A stretch of DNA of 64,000 bases from Nicotiana tabacum (Eukaryota; Streptophyta; Magnoliopsida; Solanales; Solanaceae): NCBI RefSeq assembly GCF_000715075.1, contig NC_134084.1, forward strand, positions 96,514,411 to 96,578,410, given 5' to 3'. Shown here one piece after another: positions 33,726-45,558 of this stretch. Each line of letters begins with the position of its first letter. The first letter of the stretch is position 1. The translations under genes and the position numbers were made by a program. The notes below the pieces were generated by a model, which had not been told where the DNA came from, ran no database searches, and was given only the letters and a program-made list of their open reading frames with translations.

Positions 33726-35943
33726 TTGGATACTGTTTTTTTACCGTTAATCTCTCATCTCCGATCTCTGATCTCCGCTATGCCACAAACGGTGGACCTG
33801 TCGGTCCCCCCGGATCCATCCCAACCAACGAAACAAATACAACCCATCCCAGTTCACATGCAAAAATTAACAATTACCCAACCCTCCACCCAAAACCCCC
33901 CGTTAGATTTTCCTCCGCTGTCAGCCCAAAATTTCAATAGACAGATTCCAAGATTTGAATTACCTGGAGCTGCTGGTTCTACCTCAGCTAGAGGTGATGC
34001 TCAAACCTCATACAAAGGGGCATTATGGAATCGACCATCAATCGCTGAAAGGAATCGGGTTAAGCTTTTACCTAGAGCCTATGAGGTTATCAATGGTAAA
34101 TCCATTGTCATTTTTACAAAGGAAGAGAACGATATTTTAGCACAAACTTGCAAATGGACAATTATAGGTAAGTTTCTTCGAATTCGACCATCGATAGATA
34201 TTATCCGAAGTGAATTTGCTAAAAACTTTTCGGGAAAGGGAACCATCAAAATTGGGCTTATGACATGAAACATGTGTTTATTGATTTTGACAATGTGGAA
34301 GATCATGCTAATGTCAGCTCTAGGAATTTCACTATGATAGGATCAGATACTGTGATGACGCTGGAAAAATGGACAATAAAATTCAAACCAAAAGGAGAAT
34401 CTACACATGCTCCTGTTTGGATTACCCTTCCAGACCTTCCATGGCATTACTACGAATGGGACGCCATCTGCCGCATTGTTGAACCTATTGGTATACCACT
34501 GACTACTGCAAAGGTTCGTACTGAGTTTGATCTTACTAAATCCATCATTACAGAAGTAAATGTTGAGATTAGAAATGGAGAAGGCAATTCTTGAGATGTT
34601 CACTCAAAAGGTAGAATATGAATCCATCCACTCCTACTGTTGTCATTGCAAGATGCAAGGTCATTATGATAGTTCGTGTAGAATTCTACATCTGCGGTTG
34701 AAAAACGATGAGAGGAGTACAATATCATTACACAACAATAATGTACATAGCAAAGGTCTTGCATCCAGTGGGAAACAAAAGGAGCAGAGAAAACATCAAG
34801 GACCAAACCAGAAAAGTGATACTACTACCTTCATACCGAACAAGATGCAGCAAAAAGGAGATGAGATCAATAGTAGCCACGAGAAAAAAAAAAGAAATCG
34901 AAATGGGAGAAGGATCCATCGATGAAGGTTGGAAAACTGTGTCAAATAAAAAGGGCAAAGGCGATAGCTACAACAACTCCAACATAAAAAATGCCAAAGA
35001 TACGACAATACAAACTACAGACTTCAAAACCAAAAATATTATTGTTGAAAAGGGAGGAGCACAAACTCCTAAAATAAAGACTACTAACACTACTGTGGTA
35101 GTAACTCACAATTCCAAGGGCCATGTGGAAAGCATGGATGTAGTGTGGCCTGGCAACATGTACAATATTCAACAAGAGGGCAACAAGATCAACCATATGG
35201 AAGCAAAACACACTAGATTGGATAAATATCTGGAGGCTAAACAAAGGAACAAAAAAAATAAGTTTCAAAAGATAAAGACCAATGCTGGTAAATCAAAACA
35301 TGACAAGAAAATTGTCTTCTCAATAGAAAAAGAAGAGGGCATAGAAATTGGTCTTTCACTACTACAAGTTCAAGAAGGAAAAGAACAGACTGTGTCGAGA
35401 AAACCCAAAAAATTCATTTCAAAAGCATTCATTCCACATGATGTCACATTAGGAAATGAAGAACAATTGCATCAACATAGCTACCAACAAATTGCTCCGT
35501 TGTTCTGTTTGAAGTCAATGCTCATACCAAGAATATGCACAGAAAGAGAAGATAGTGTTAGTGATCAAGATTATAATGGGGAAATTGAACCAGCCTCAGA
35601 TATTGAGAGCAACACCCTAAAAGATACTTATGACAGGTTGGAAGAAAATTTTGGTTTTGATGATACTGCTTACAAAGACTGTATGGCAGATATTGCTATG
35701 GACAACGCATTAGAAGAGTATGACTCTTCCAAGTCTGATGATGAGCTTGTCAGAAGGACTAAAGAGCCTTTGAATATGGATTATGTGGCAAATTCTACCA
35801 CACGCATCCAACAAAATATTACTTACTACAACAATCGATCTCCCAGAAATGGTTCAAAACCCCTGATGAGAAATTTGTTCCACCACCTATGTTTGATACA
35901 GACAACAAAGGTTGTAGACAAAATCTATCCCATAATGTTTCCC
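33726..35943 (+). pseudogene. LINE ORF1: nucleic-acid-binding protein
   Basis: The likely start is the ATG at 33780 (MPQTVDL) within the frame 33726-34268. A frameshift at about 34262 moves to 34265-34594, which contains the DUF4283-type segment (FIDFDNVEDH...TMIGSDTVMTLEKW, APVWITLPDLPWHYYEWDA). Another shift leads to 34560-34925, where C-x2-C-x4-H-x4-C (YCCHCKMQGHYDSSC) is a zinc knuckle. The rest is Lys/Asn/Gln-rich and acidic, in the frame 34708 onward. It would bind element RNA. Two frameshifts make it a relic. Confidence 0.75.
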
Positions 35944-36232
35944 ATGATTAGCACACTTTCATGGAATATTAGGGGGATAGGATCCCAAGGTGCTGCTGAA
36001 AGACTAAGTATCATTAAAAATGAGCATAAAATCCCCTACATGTTTATTCAGGAACCTATGGTGGGGGCTAGAAATATTGACAAATTTAAAAGGAAGCTGG
36101 GATATCAATCAAGCTTTCACAACTGCTCTAATAAGATTTGGATCTTCTGGTCTTCTGAATGCACTCTTGATATATTGGAAGATAAGGAGTAACATGTCTT
36201 GGTTCATATAATTCAATCACAAAGCCCTGTTC

Positions 36233-36280
<48 letters not shown>

Positions 36281-39200
36281 TATGTTAAATGTGATGAACA
36301 ATTAAGGAATGTTCTCTGGGATAAATTGTGAACCATTTCCAACAGAATTACTGGCCCTTGGGGAGTTGTTGGTGACTTTAATGTCATCACTTCCACTGAA
36401 GAAAAGATCGGAGGAAGGCCATACATGCCAGAGGAAAACTTAGAATTTATTTCCTGTTTAACTGATTGTGATCTTCAAGATGCAGGTTTTCTTGGCTCTT
36501 CAGTTACATGGAGTGATAATAGAGACCCTCCTAACACCATCTGGAAGAGGCTTGACAGACTTGTATACAACTCAGATTGGTTCGACCAATTTGGGGGAAC
36601 CTCTGTGACTCATTTGTCTAGATCTTGTTCAAATCACGCTCCTCTTCTGATAACTTGCAAAGTCAATAATACTGATTATATTAAATACTTCAAATTTTTA
36701 AACATGTGGACTGATCATGATAATTTTTTGCAGGTGGTTAAACAAGCGTGGGACATTGAGGTATCTGGAAATCTCTTTTATATTCTCCATCAAAAAATAA
36801 AAAACACCTGCAAGACCCTTAGCCGTTGGTCGAGGGAAGCCTTTGGGGATATATATGAAGAACCTAAGAAATTAGAGATCCTCATTAGAAGTCTGGAAGA
36901 ATCTTCCTTAGCCAACAACAACCAAGAAAACAGAATGAAACTCTCTAAAGTCAGAGCTGAATTCACTAGGTTCTTAAAGCTCCAAGATAGTATCTTGTGG
37001 CAGAAGGCCAGAGTCAAATGGTTAGAAGAGGGAGATGCCAACACAACTTTCTTTCATGGTGTCATTAAGAACAAGAGAAAGCGACTAACGATTCAGAAGA
37101 TCAAAGATATAGAGGGGAACTGGGTGGAAGGTACCAAAGATGTTGCTGATGCTGCCCTCAAATATTTTGAGCACTTGTTCACTGCTGAAGAAGTTCAGGA
37201 GGACAGCAGGGTTCTGAATGTCATTAATAAAATAGTGTCAAATGAAGATAATACTACATTAACTGCTATCCCTACCCTCCAAGAAGTTAAGGACTTTGTT
37301 CTTGATATTGATCAAGATAGCTCTCCTGGTCCTGATAGCTTTACTGGTAGGTTCTACCACATATGCTGGAGCATTATTGCAGAAGACCTTCATAGAGCAG
37401 TAGTATCCTTTTTCTAGGGATCTACTATTCCGAAATTTTTTTCGCATACTTGTATAGTAATGATCCCCAAAGTTGATGCATCACAAAGTTTCTCTGACAT
37501 TAGACCTATTAGTTTATGTAATGTCTCTAGCAAAATTATTGCCAAGGTGATTAATTCCAGGTTAAGTAGAATTCTTCCTAGAATTGTCACTCAAAATCAA
37601 AGTGGTTTTGTTAAAGGCAGAGCCATTACTGAAAACATCCTACTAGCTCAAGAAATCATCAATGGCATTGGAAAGCCAAGGAAAGGAGCCAATGTGGTTA
37701 TCAAACTAGACATGGCCAAGGCTTATGACAGAGTTTCATGGCCTTTTTTGTGTTTATACTTAGACAACTTGGATTCGCAGAAGAATGGATTGATCTTGTA
37801 TACAGATTTATCGCTAACAATTGGTACTCTCTTCTTGTTAATGGTAGCAAGCAAGGTTTCTTTAAATCTGGAAGAGGTCTAAGATAGGGAGATCTTCTTT
37901 CCCCCTCTCTTTTTATTTTAACTGTTGAACTTCTCTCGCAAATGCTTAATAATTTTCATTCTAACAGTAGATATAGAGGTTTTTATATGAATGGACGAGG
38001 GCCTAATCTCAACCACCTATCTTTTGATGACGACACTATTATTTTTTGCAGCAGTATGAATTACTCTCTTCAACTTACTATGAAGACCTTAGCTCAATAT
38101 GAGAAGGTCTCTGGTCAGTTGATAAATAAAAGTAAATGTTGCTTCACTATGTCCCCTGGAACAGCCCAAAGAACCACCACAAGGGTATGCAGAATCTTGG
38201 GAATAAGATATGATCACTTTCTTATGAAGTATCTAGGGTGTCCCCTCCATACAGGAATAAAAAAAATTATCTTTTTATTCTGATATGGTGAACAAGGTGA
38301 TCAACAGAATCAGAGGGTGGCGTTTGAAATTCTTATCTTTTGGAGGAAGAGCTACCCTTATTAGACATGTCCTTCTTGCTCTTAACATTCACACATTGGC
38401 TGTTGTCCATCCTCCCAAAGGTACTATATACATGATTGAGAAGTATATTAACAGTTTCTTCTGGTCTAGAACAGAGGAGGGGGGAAACAACATTGGGTTT
38501 CTTGGCACAATCTTTGCTTCCCATATGAAGAAGGGGGAACAAACTTCAGAAGGCTAGAGGATATTTGCTTGGCTTTTACCACCAAACAATGGTGGAAATT
38601 AAGAACCGCTAATTCTCTATGGTCTTTATTTATGAGAGCAAAATACTATCATAACTCTCATCCTATTACAATCCCATGGTTTACTGGTCAATCTCGCAGT
38701 TAGAAATCTATGTGTACCTTAAAAGACCAAGTGGATCAGAATATTTTGTGGAATATTGGTAAAGGGAATATCAATTTTTGGTTTGATAACTGGTCACCCA
38801 TTGGACCCCTTTTCAAGATGATTGGGGATGACTTAATTCAACAAAACATCATGATCAAAGAGATATATAATGATGGTCAGTGGAACTGGTCTTATTTCCA
38901 AGTTCAACCTCCTGATAAGATAAAGCTTCTGGTATCCCAATTACATTTAATTCTAGATGATGACACTGATGACACCTCTCACTAGATATGCTCCAATTCA
39001 GGTAAATTCTCTATCTCTACACATTGGAACCTACTCAGACGTAAAAGATAGGTTAGTCAATTTGACTCAAGAATTTGGCATAGGGACATTCCTTTCAAAA
39101 TGTCATTCTTAACATGGAGAGCAGTGCATGATAGACTCTCGGCTGATGATAAAATCTCCATGTTTGGTATCAATCTTCCTTCTATTTGCTCATGTTGCAT

Positions 39201-40167
39201 AGGCCCTACCCTAAGCAACAGAAGTGAAACAGTCGAACATCTCTTCTGTGATGGCCAATATGCCCAAAAAATATGGAAATATTTTGTTGGCCCCATTGGG
39301 ATTAAGTATAACAATGTGACCATGAGAACTCTTCTTCTTAATTGCTGGAACTAGAAGACTAGGAACTTGGCTACTAATTATATGCTGAAAATCCTTCCTT
39401 CCTTCATTTTGTAGGAATTATGGAGATCAAGGTGTAGCTCAAAGTATGGGATGGAGATGCCTTCTTTTGCAAGATCTATCAAACTCATTTCCTTCAACAT
39501 TATACAGAAGGTTAAATCTAACTTCAAGAACATCAAAGTTGGGGAACATTGGACAGATATGTGTAACCTTTGCAACATATTACTCAATGAAACCTTTTTC
39601 ATCATCTTAAATAGATCAGGCCACCAGTCCTCTTTGTTAAGCTCAATAGTGATGGCTCTTATATTAGAGGAAAATGTGGAGCGGGAGGAGTGGTTAGAGA
39701 CAACAACGGAAAATTCATTATGGCCTATGTAATTCCACTGGGGCAGGGTACTAGCAACTGAGCAGAAGTATATGCCATGTTGTTTGGCATCAATTAGTGT
39801 ATACAAAAGGGAACACCCCTTATCATTGGCGAGACAGACTCCCTCCTCATTCATAATTGCATTGCCGAAATTTGGTATACACCATGGAGAATTGCAAAAA
39901 AAGATTAATGAACTCAAAATACTGGTGTATAGCTATCATATTGTCACCCGTCATTGCTTTAGAGAAGCAAACAAAGTTGCGGATAAAATGGATGCTCTAT
40001 GCCACATAAATGAAGAGGCGTGTATATACACTAACTTTGACTCCCTACCACGTCAAGTTAGAGGTCTTCTCAATGCTGACAGATGGCAGATGCCTACCTT
40101 TCGAGTAAAGAGGAATAAACCAAGCGAGCTAATATATGAGATTCCATGCATGCCTTTGTTGTTTTGA
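35944..40167 (+). pseudogene. LINE ORF2: endonuclease, reverse transcriptase, RNase H relics
   Basis: ATG 35944 opens the endonuclease (STLSWNIRGIGS, FIQEP), which stops at 36192. A (TA)n expansion at 36237-36274 lies in the gap. Frame 36425-37417 has the endonuclease end (VTWSDNR, CSNHAPLL) and RT start (SSPGPDSFTGRFY). 37460-37882 has FSDIRPISLCNV, SGFVKGRAI and KLDMAKAYDRVSW. 37942-38283 has the catalytic box as FDDD (usually FADD) and KYLGCPL. 38285-38557 has IRGWRLKFLSFGGRATLI. 39100-39354 is the zinc-binding tail (FLTWRAVHDRL, VEHLFCDG). 39772-40167 ends like RNase H (HCFREANKVADKMD). Many breaks; non-functional. Confidence 0.85.
36237..36274. repeat. (TA)n microsatellite inside the LINE
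   Basis: About 19 TA units in the middle of the endonuclease region, where the frame is lost. Confidence 0.9.
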
Positions 40168-40308
40168 TTTAGAGAAGTAGTGTTTACTGAATTAGTGGCA
40201 AACTTCTGACATATTTCTCAATCCTTGTAATGAAGGAATGGATATACCCTCCTTCTCAAATGTACTCTCTTCAAAAGTGACAATAAATTTTGATTTCCAA
40301 AAAAAAAA

Positions 40309-41132
40309 CTCGTAGAAGAGCGCATAAAAGCTAGAAAAAGGCATCAAAATGGCCTACATAACAGTGTCTAGCTGCTAATTAGCCCCTCTTTTTTTTCTAA
40401 TTTTCTTTATACTTCACCTTTCTTCTTCATTCTTTCATATTTCATCTCCATTTTTCACCTTTTCCCTCCATTTCTCCATCTTGTTCCATCTGATATTTGT
40501 CCTCCCTTGTTATTGAATTTCTCTTCAAGCTTCTGAAAAATACTTGCAGAAAAACAAGATATATGAGAATATTGGAGTTTTCATAATGCAAATAAAGATA
40601 ACCCACATAAAAATCCGACCATATGTTTAAAAAGTATACTTGCATGTTTCCTTCTTGCAGCTCTTTCTTTTGTCCTCAAGTGAAAAGAAATGGATGAAGT
40701 TAGTGACTGTAATTTGTCTCGGTACTTGGAACTGACAGGGAATACCAACGGTAAGAGATATCGAATGATGACAAACAACATAGGCCCAATTTTATACTAA
40801 ATTACCCAAATTGGATACTTTACAAAAAGAAGACAATCGATGTACTTACGGAAATAACCCAAATCGATGGTTATTGGAGGAAAATATTGCGGGTGTTGAA
40901 CGATCTATTCTACACAGGGTGTGGGCTTACAGGGCTAGGTCTCATAAACCCAAATAAAGGTCACAACGAAGGAAAATTGCTAGTGAGAGAAAGAAAAGCT
41001 ATTATCGGAATATATGAGAGAGAAGGGGATTTTACCGAATGCTTTTTACCCTAGACCTCATATATGTTTTAATCGGATGAATAATATTTATTCATTTAAT
41101 AATTCTGAATTAATACCTTCTGTACTATAATT
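40309..41132. other. Gene-free stretch
   Basis: Pyrimidine-rich at 40385-40500. The minus-strand ORFs 40442-40645 and 40581-40781 have no recognised content. Confidence 0.4.
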
Positions 41133-41640
41133 CTATTGTGGTGTTCCAACACAAGTGTGGTGCTTTACTTTGCTGTCTCTGTTGCAGAAATTATTGAATA
41201 TCAAACTGTAAAATTCCAATTCATTGCGTAACTTTTCTTTCTGTTTGCCTCTCAACCATCGTCTTTCATTTAACATTAATGCATCATTAACATCTTCTAT
41301 CAAAATATTGTTTTTCCCATATAGCAACATATTAACAAAAGTATCGTAAGATAATAGTAAAGAATATACGTAACACAATTAAGGCTTGATCCTCACTCTC
41401 AATTTTGATATTTATATTCTTCATGTCCATTTATAATTGAATGGAACTCATCAATGTAAGTTTTAATAGGTGTACCTTAGTTCATACGGAGATTGTACAA
41501 TCTCTTTTTTAGGTAGACGCAATTTTCCAACGCTTTCTTAGAATACATATCTTTTAGCTTCTTCCATGCAGTTGCTGTAGAAGTTTCTTTGGCAATTTCC
41601 TGAAAAATACAATATGTAACACTCATGAAGATCGCCTTTA
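41133..41640 (-). pseudogene. Ty1/copia gag remnant
   Basis: On the minus strand, frames around 41630-41480 give a gag helix pattern (AWKKLKDMYSKKALEN, LKKRLYNLRMN, YIDEFHSIING). The ORF 41378-41133 continues with YDTFVNMLLYGKNNILIED, which corresponds to the LPxSYDTF..LLYGKD..tLED motif of copia gag. It is followed by RWLRGKQKEK. Frames shift between pieces, and the downstream copia pol is absent. The PBS and LTR lie directly upstream. Confidence 0.75.
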
Positions 41641-41846
41641 AGTCCTCTCCTTTAAGTCTGCCTTCTTTGACTCTTTTATCTCTTCAGAAAAATCTCCACC
41701 AATCCTTCCGTAATCCTTGTAACATCATAAATGATTTCACCATAATCTTTCATAGACTGAAACTAGATCCCCCATCGAATTTCTCTATTTTATACTTTGT
41801 TGAAGATGATGACAATATCTTAACCCTAGATTGTGTGCGAAAACCC

Positions 41847-41864
41847 ACCTAACTTTGATATCAA
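41847..41864 (-). promoter_or_regulatory. Decayed copia primer binding site (tRNA-iMet type)
   Basis: The minus strand reads TTGATATCAAAGTTAGGT, against the consensus TTGGTATCAGAGCTAGGT. All three differences are transitions (G-to-A or C-to-T). Confidence 0.6.
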
Positions 41865-42204
41865 TTATTATAAAAGATCATGAGTTAAGTAGCACACAAT
41901 CAAACATACAACAAATAGCAAAGAAAAATAATACAAGGATTTAAAGAGGTTCGGGTAAGTCTAATACCCAGAACAGAAGTTGAGAGAGTTTTCTACTTTA
42001 AATGAGAAGAATAACATTGTACAGATAACTCCCGTCTACAATCCCTATATATAGATACCAAGTAGTCCAAAACCTAGAAGAGAAATATTTTCTCAATCCT
42101 ACAAGTACAATATAATGTTCTTTTCCAAGTCTATTAAAACAATAAATTTCCTAAAAGCGTAGACATTATGGATTTCCTAAGAATACAAGAAAATAATTCA
42201 GACA
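41865..42204 (-). repeat. Copia 5' LTR
   Basis: The minus-strand head TGTCTGAATTATTTTC at 42204 interrupts a kinase coding sequence. The tail lies close to the PBS near 41865-41880. It contains TATA-like 'ctatatatag' (42045-42054). Its roughly 340 bp length is normal for copia LTRs. No second LTR was found, so the element is 3'-truncated. Confidence 0.6.
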
Positions 42205-42835
42205 TAAATAATATTTTTTGGCTTTATGTCACTGTATATGATATAATCTCTACATTCTTCGTGCAGATAAACCAAGCCTCTTGTGGTCCCCAATTCAATT
42301 TGATACCTTGTTTTTCAATCTACTGACCTTGAGTTATTCTCACTAGTAATAATCCAAAGAATCATTTTCCATGTAATCATAAATCAATAGTTTTTTTTAC
42401 CTTTAGAGCAAAAACTCCTTAGGGCACACGTGATTAACATGGTGGATAGTCCCGAATGTGCTAACTTCTGCCGAAATTGTTTCTCTCCTTGGTTGATACT
42501 TTCAAGCTTTTTCACCGCAATAAGAGATGAACCATGCAATATCCCTTTGTAAATAGACCAAAAACCACCTCTTCCTAATCTTTGGGAGAGATTTTTATGG
42601 CATGTTGCAAGTTATTGAAATTACAAGTCACCATTAAATCCTTCACAGCTTTTGAAAAGCCAATAGTATATCTATGCCATCATCGAAATGCCATTAAAAT
42701 AAGACTAAAGACGACAAATAAGGCATCAATAGCACCAATAAAAATTGTCTTTCTAACTTTTTGTATTATGAGATTCCAAGGCTGCAAGCTTGAAAAGAAT
42801 TGATCTTCCATTAAAACCATCTTTAGACAACTAAT
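42205..42835 (-). pseudogene. Receptor-like kinase (G-type lectin S-receptor kinase-like) pseudogene fragment
   Basis: On the minus strand: a hydrophobic membrane-spanning piece (TIFIGAIDALFVVFSLIL, about 42755-42690), a juxtamembrane part (FNNLQHAIK), then after a one-base shift near 42595 the glycine loop LGRGGFWSIYKG. The ATP-binding Lys follows in IAVKKLESINQGEKQF, then lower-quality sequence, KKLLIYDYMENDSLD (hinge), TTRGLVYLHEECRDYI, and a catalytic loop YSDIKPKN where the usual His/Cys before Asp is changed. Stops and shifts occur throughout. The left edge is cut by the copia LTR. The right edge lies about 20 bases from a CACTA end. The extracellular lectin part and the C-lobe are absent. 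Confidence 0.8.
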
Positions 42836-42856
42836 GGAGATTCAAAAGATCCCTAG

Positions 42857-43344
42857 CACTACTAGAAAACAGGCAAAACCCGTCCAAAGGATACCGACCG
42901 AAATCGGTCGGAAAAAAACCGATCGAAAAAATAAGTAAATTGGTCGCAAAAGTTAAAAAAATATTTTTAACAACGTAAATAGTGGTCCCACAACAAAGAT
43001 ATAAAATTTCCGACCGATTTCGGTGGGAAATTGGTCAATCTTTGACCAAGACCTGGTATCTACCAAAATAATATTTAATTAAAATTTTCCAAATATACCG
43101 ACCGAAATCGGTCGGTATATTTGAAATTATCCTTTCCCGCCCAAAGCACTTGATTTTTTAATATATATATATATATAATTTACCAATAGAAATAAGTTTT
43201 AATTAAATTTTTTTGACCGAATTTGGTCGGAAATTTAATTTAATTTGTAAAATATTAATTTAAGCGAAATACCGACCGAAGTCTGTCAGTTTTTGTCAAT
43301 TTATATAAATACCTTTTAAGTAAATAATATTTAATACTTAGCTG

Positions 43345-43376
<32 letters not shown>

Positions 43377-43560
43377 ATTTTTAAATTACCTTTATATGGA
43401 CACTATATCCTATCTGTGTATGTATATATACATATATGTACATAATATTTAATTGATTTAACATCTAAATTGTAATATTCAATATTTAATTAATTTTGTA
43501 TTTACATACGCGCGCGCACACACACATCTTATATATAGTTCTATAAGATTTAGTGCTATA
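42857..43560 (+). mobile_element. CACTA (En/Spm) transposon end with subterminal repeats
   Basis: Starts CACTACTAGAAAA at 42857, a typical plant CACTA terminus. It is followed by palindromic subterminal units 'ccgaccgaaatcggtcgg' at about 42893, 43009, 43098, 43211 and 43270, in both orientations. No TTTTCTAGTAGTG end is found; the element runs into the gypsy LTR near 43.6 kb. No transposase is present. Within it are (TA)n tracts at 43160-43176 and 43343-43362. Confidence 0.8.
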
Positions 43561-44269
43561 TTAATACATATTGATGCTCTCTCTCTTATTTTAAGAATTA
43601 ACGCTCTGATCCCCTATTAACTGCTTTTCCCGTATTTGTTCCTGCTATTTTGATTCGCCAGGATGTTTGGTTTTGAGTTTCGAAGTGTTTTGGGACACTT
43701 ACTCCCTAAAGGAGAGCTTAAGCTTTAGAATTTGGACCGTAGTCGGAGCAATGTGAAGACTGCTTCGAAATGGAATTTCTTTCGTTAGTTCCATTAGCTC
43801 CGTTGGGTGATTTCGGGCTTAGGGGCGTGTTCAGATTGTGTTTTGGAGGTCCGTAGCTAATTTAAGCTTGAAATGCCGAAAGTTGAATTTTTGAAGTTTC
43901 CGGTTCGGTAGTGAGATTTTGATCTAAGGTTCAGAATGGAATTCTAGAAGTTGGAGTAGCTCCGTAGTGTTGAATGTGACGTGCTTGCAAAATTTCAGGT
44001 CATTCGGACGAGGTTTGATAGACTTTTTGATCGAAAGCATAATTTGAGACTTTTTGAAATTCTTACGCTTGAACCCGATGTTAAATTGGTGTTTTGATGT
44101 TGTTCTGAGAATTCCTAAGGTTGGAACAAGTTTGAATGATGTTTTAGGATTGGTTGGCATGTTTGGTTGAGGTCCCAGGGGCCTCGGGTGTGTTTCGGAT
44201 GCTCAACGGGTCATTTTTGGACTTAGGTGTGCAACAGATTTTGCTGGTCTTTCTGTTGAAGACTTTTAC

Positions 44270-44560
44270 CCTTCACGTTCGTGAAGGGAAGATCGCATTC
44301 ACGAAGGCTGGCCATGGGGAAGTATGGCGAACGCGATGAGCGGAGCGCGTTCGTGAAGAGGAAAGGCAGAGCAGTTGGGACCCCATGGATTTTCTCTATG
44401 CGTTCACGAGTATTGGGTCGCGTTCGCGAAGGTCCTGGAGCTGAAGCTACGCGTTCACGAGTGGACCCTCGTATTCGCAAAAGAGGAAGTTGGCCAGTGG
44501 GATTTTTGTGCACCGCGTTCGCGATAGTAGTCTCGCATTCGCGAAGAAGAACGCGTCTGG
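44270..44560. repeat. GC-rich array of 'cgttcgcgaag' words in the GypB LTR
   Basis: About ten words of the type cacgttcgtgaag, cgttcacgag, tcgcgttcgcgaag. Same word family as in the truncated LTR at 4690-4965, but in the opposite orientation. Confidence 0.8.
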
Positions 44561-44667
44561 GCAGAACTTAAAACCCAAAATTGAGGGTTTAAGCCATAAT
44601 TCATATTTTGGACTTGGGAGCTCGGGAAATTACGATTTTTGAAGAGATTTTCACATGGGTGATTTGG

Positions 44668-44673
44668 GTAAGT
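44668..44673 (+). promoter_or_regulatory. Splice-donor-like site D1 in the GypB LTR
   Basis: TTTGG|GTAAGT about 110 bases after the GC array. Confidence 0.45.
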
Positions 44674-45070
44674 AATTCCTACTCGGTTTAGACTAATTTT
44701 CATGAATCTACACTTAAATCCATCCTTTAATTTCGAATTTATGGTGGAAAATTGGGGGAATGTTTTTTGACCTAAATTTCAAGTTTTGATTGGGGATTTG
44801 ATATTAAATTTGGATAATTTTTGTATGGTTAGACTCGTAAGAGTATGAGGATTCTGAAAATATAAATTTTACCCGATTCCAAGATGTGGGCCCAAGGGGC
44901 ATTTTGGTCATTTTTCTTAATTTTGCGTATTAGCTTAGAATTTATTTGTGGGATCAATTACTTGAATTTATATTTACATTATGCAATTGAATTGAATAGA
45001 TTTGGGCTATTTGGAGTCGAGTACTCATGGCAAGAACGTGGTTTCGAGTTGATTATTGAGCCGGTTCGAG

Positions 45071-45076
45071 GTAAGT
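45071..45076 (+). promoter_or_regulatory. Conserved splice-donor-like site D2 in the GypB LTR
   Basis: TTCGAG|GTAAGTGG, identical to the GypA word. Confidence 0.5.
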
Positions 45077-45402
45077 GGCTTGCCTAACCTTGTGTGGGGG
45101 AAACTCCCCTTAGGATTTGGTATTATTGATATTTGGAATGCCTTGTACGTGAGGTGATGAGTACGTACTTGTGCTAATTGTTGAAAATCCAATTTTCTTT
45201 AAGTAAATTTAATTATGTTCCTTTTTCTCGTTTATACTACTTGCAATTTAAGCCTGCTGTTAGCTTAGGAAATCATGCCTAATTGATTTAATTGCTTTAT
45301 TTGCTTAAACTATCTTATTTGGACTACGTGAAGCATGCTAGGTTAGAAATACCTGTTTACCTTGGTGTGAAATTGAATTAAATTGAGTGTTTCTTCGTGT
45401 TG

Positions 45403-45549
<147 letters not shown>

Positions 45550-45558
45550 GACTGTAGT

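Larger units (their letters stand above)
33726..40308 (+). mobile_element. L1-type LINE retrotransposon, decayed, with A-tail
   Basis: Plus-strand order: ORF1 (DUF4283-like region and CCHC knuckle), endonuclease, reverse transcriptase, zinc-binding RT tail, RNase H-like end. It then ends in 'tgatttcc' followed by a run of ten A at 40299-40308, with AATAAA at 40282-40287. There are no LTRs. This is the usual plant L1 layout. The reading frames are broken by frameshifts and stops, so it cannot move itself. The 5' end is not defined, and a target duplication was not found on either side. Confidence 0.88.

Noticed and set aside
42205..42254. Copia LTR start at 42254 (TGTAGAGATT...)
   Set aside because: The sequence up to 42205 reads as kinase coding (catalytic loop), so the LTR head was moved to TGTCTGAATT at 42204.
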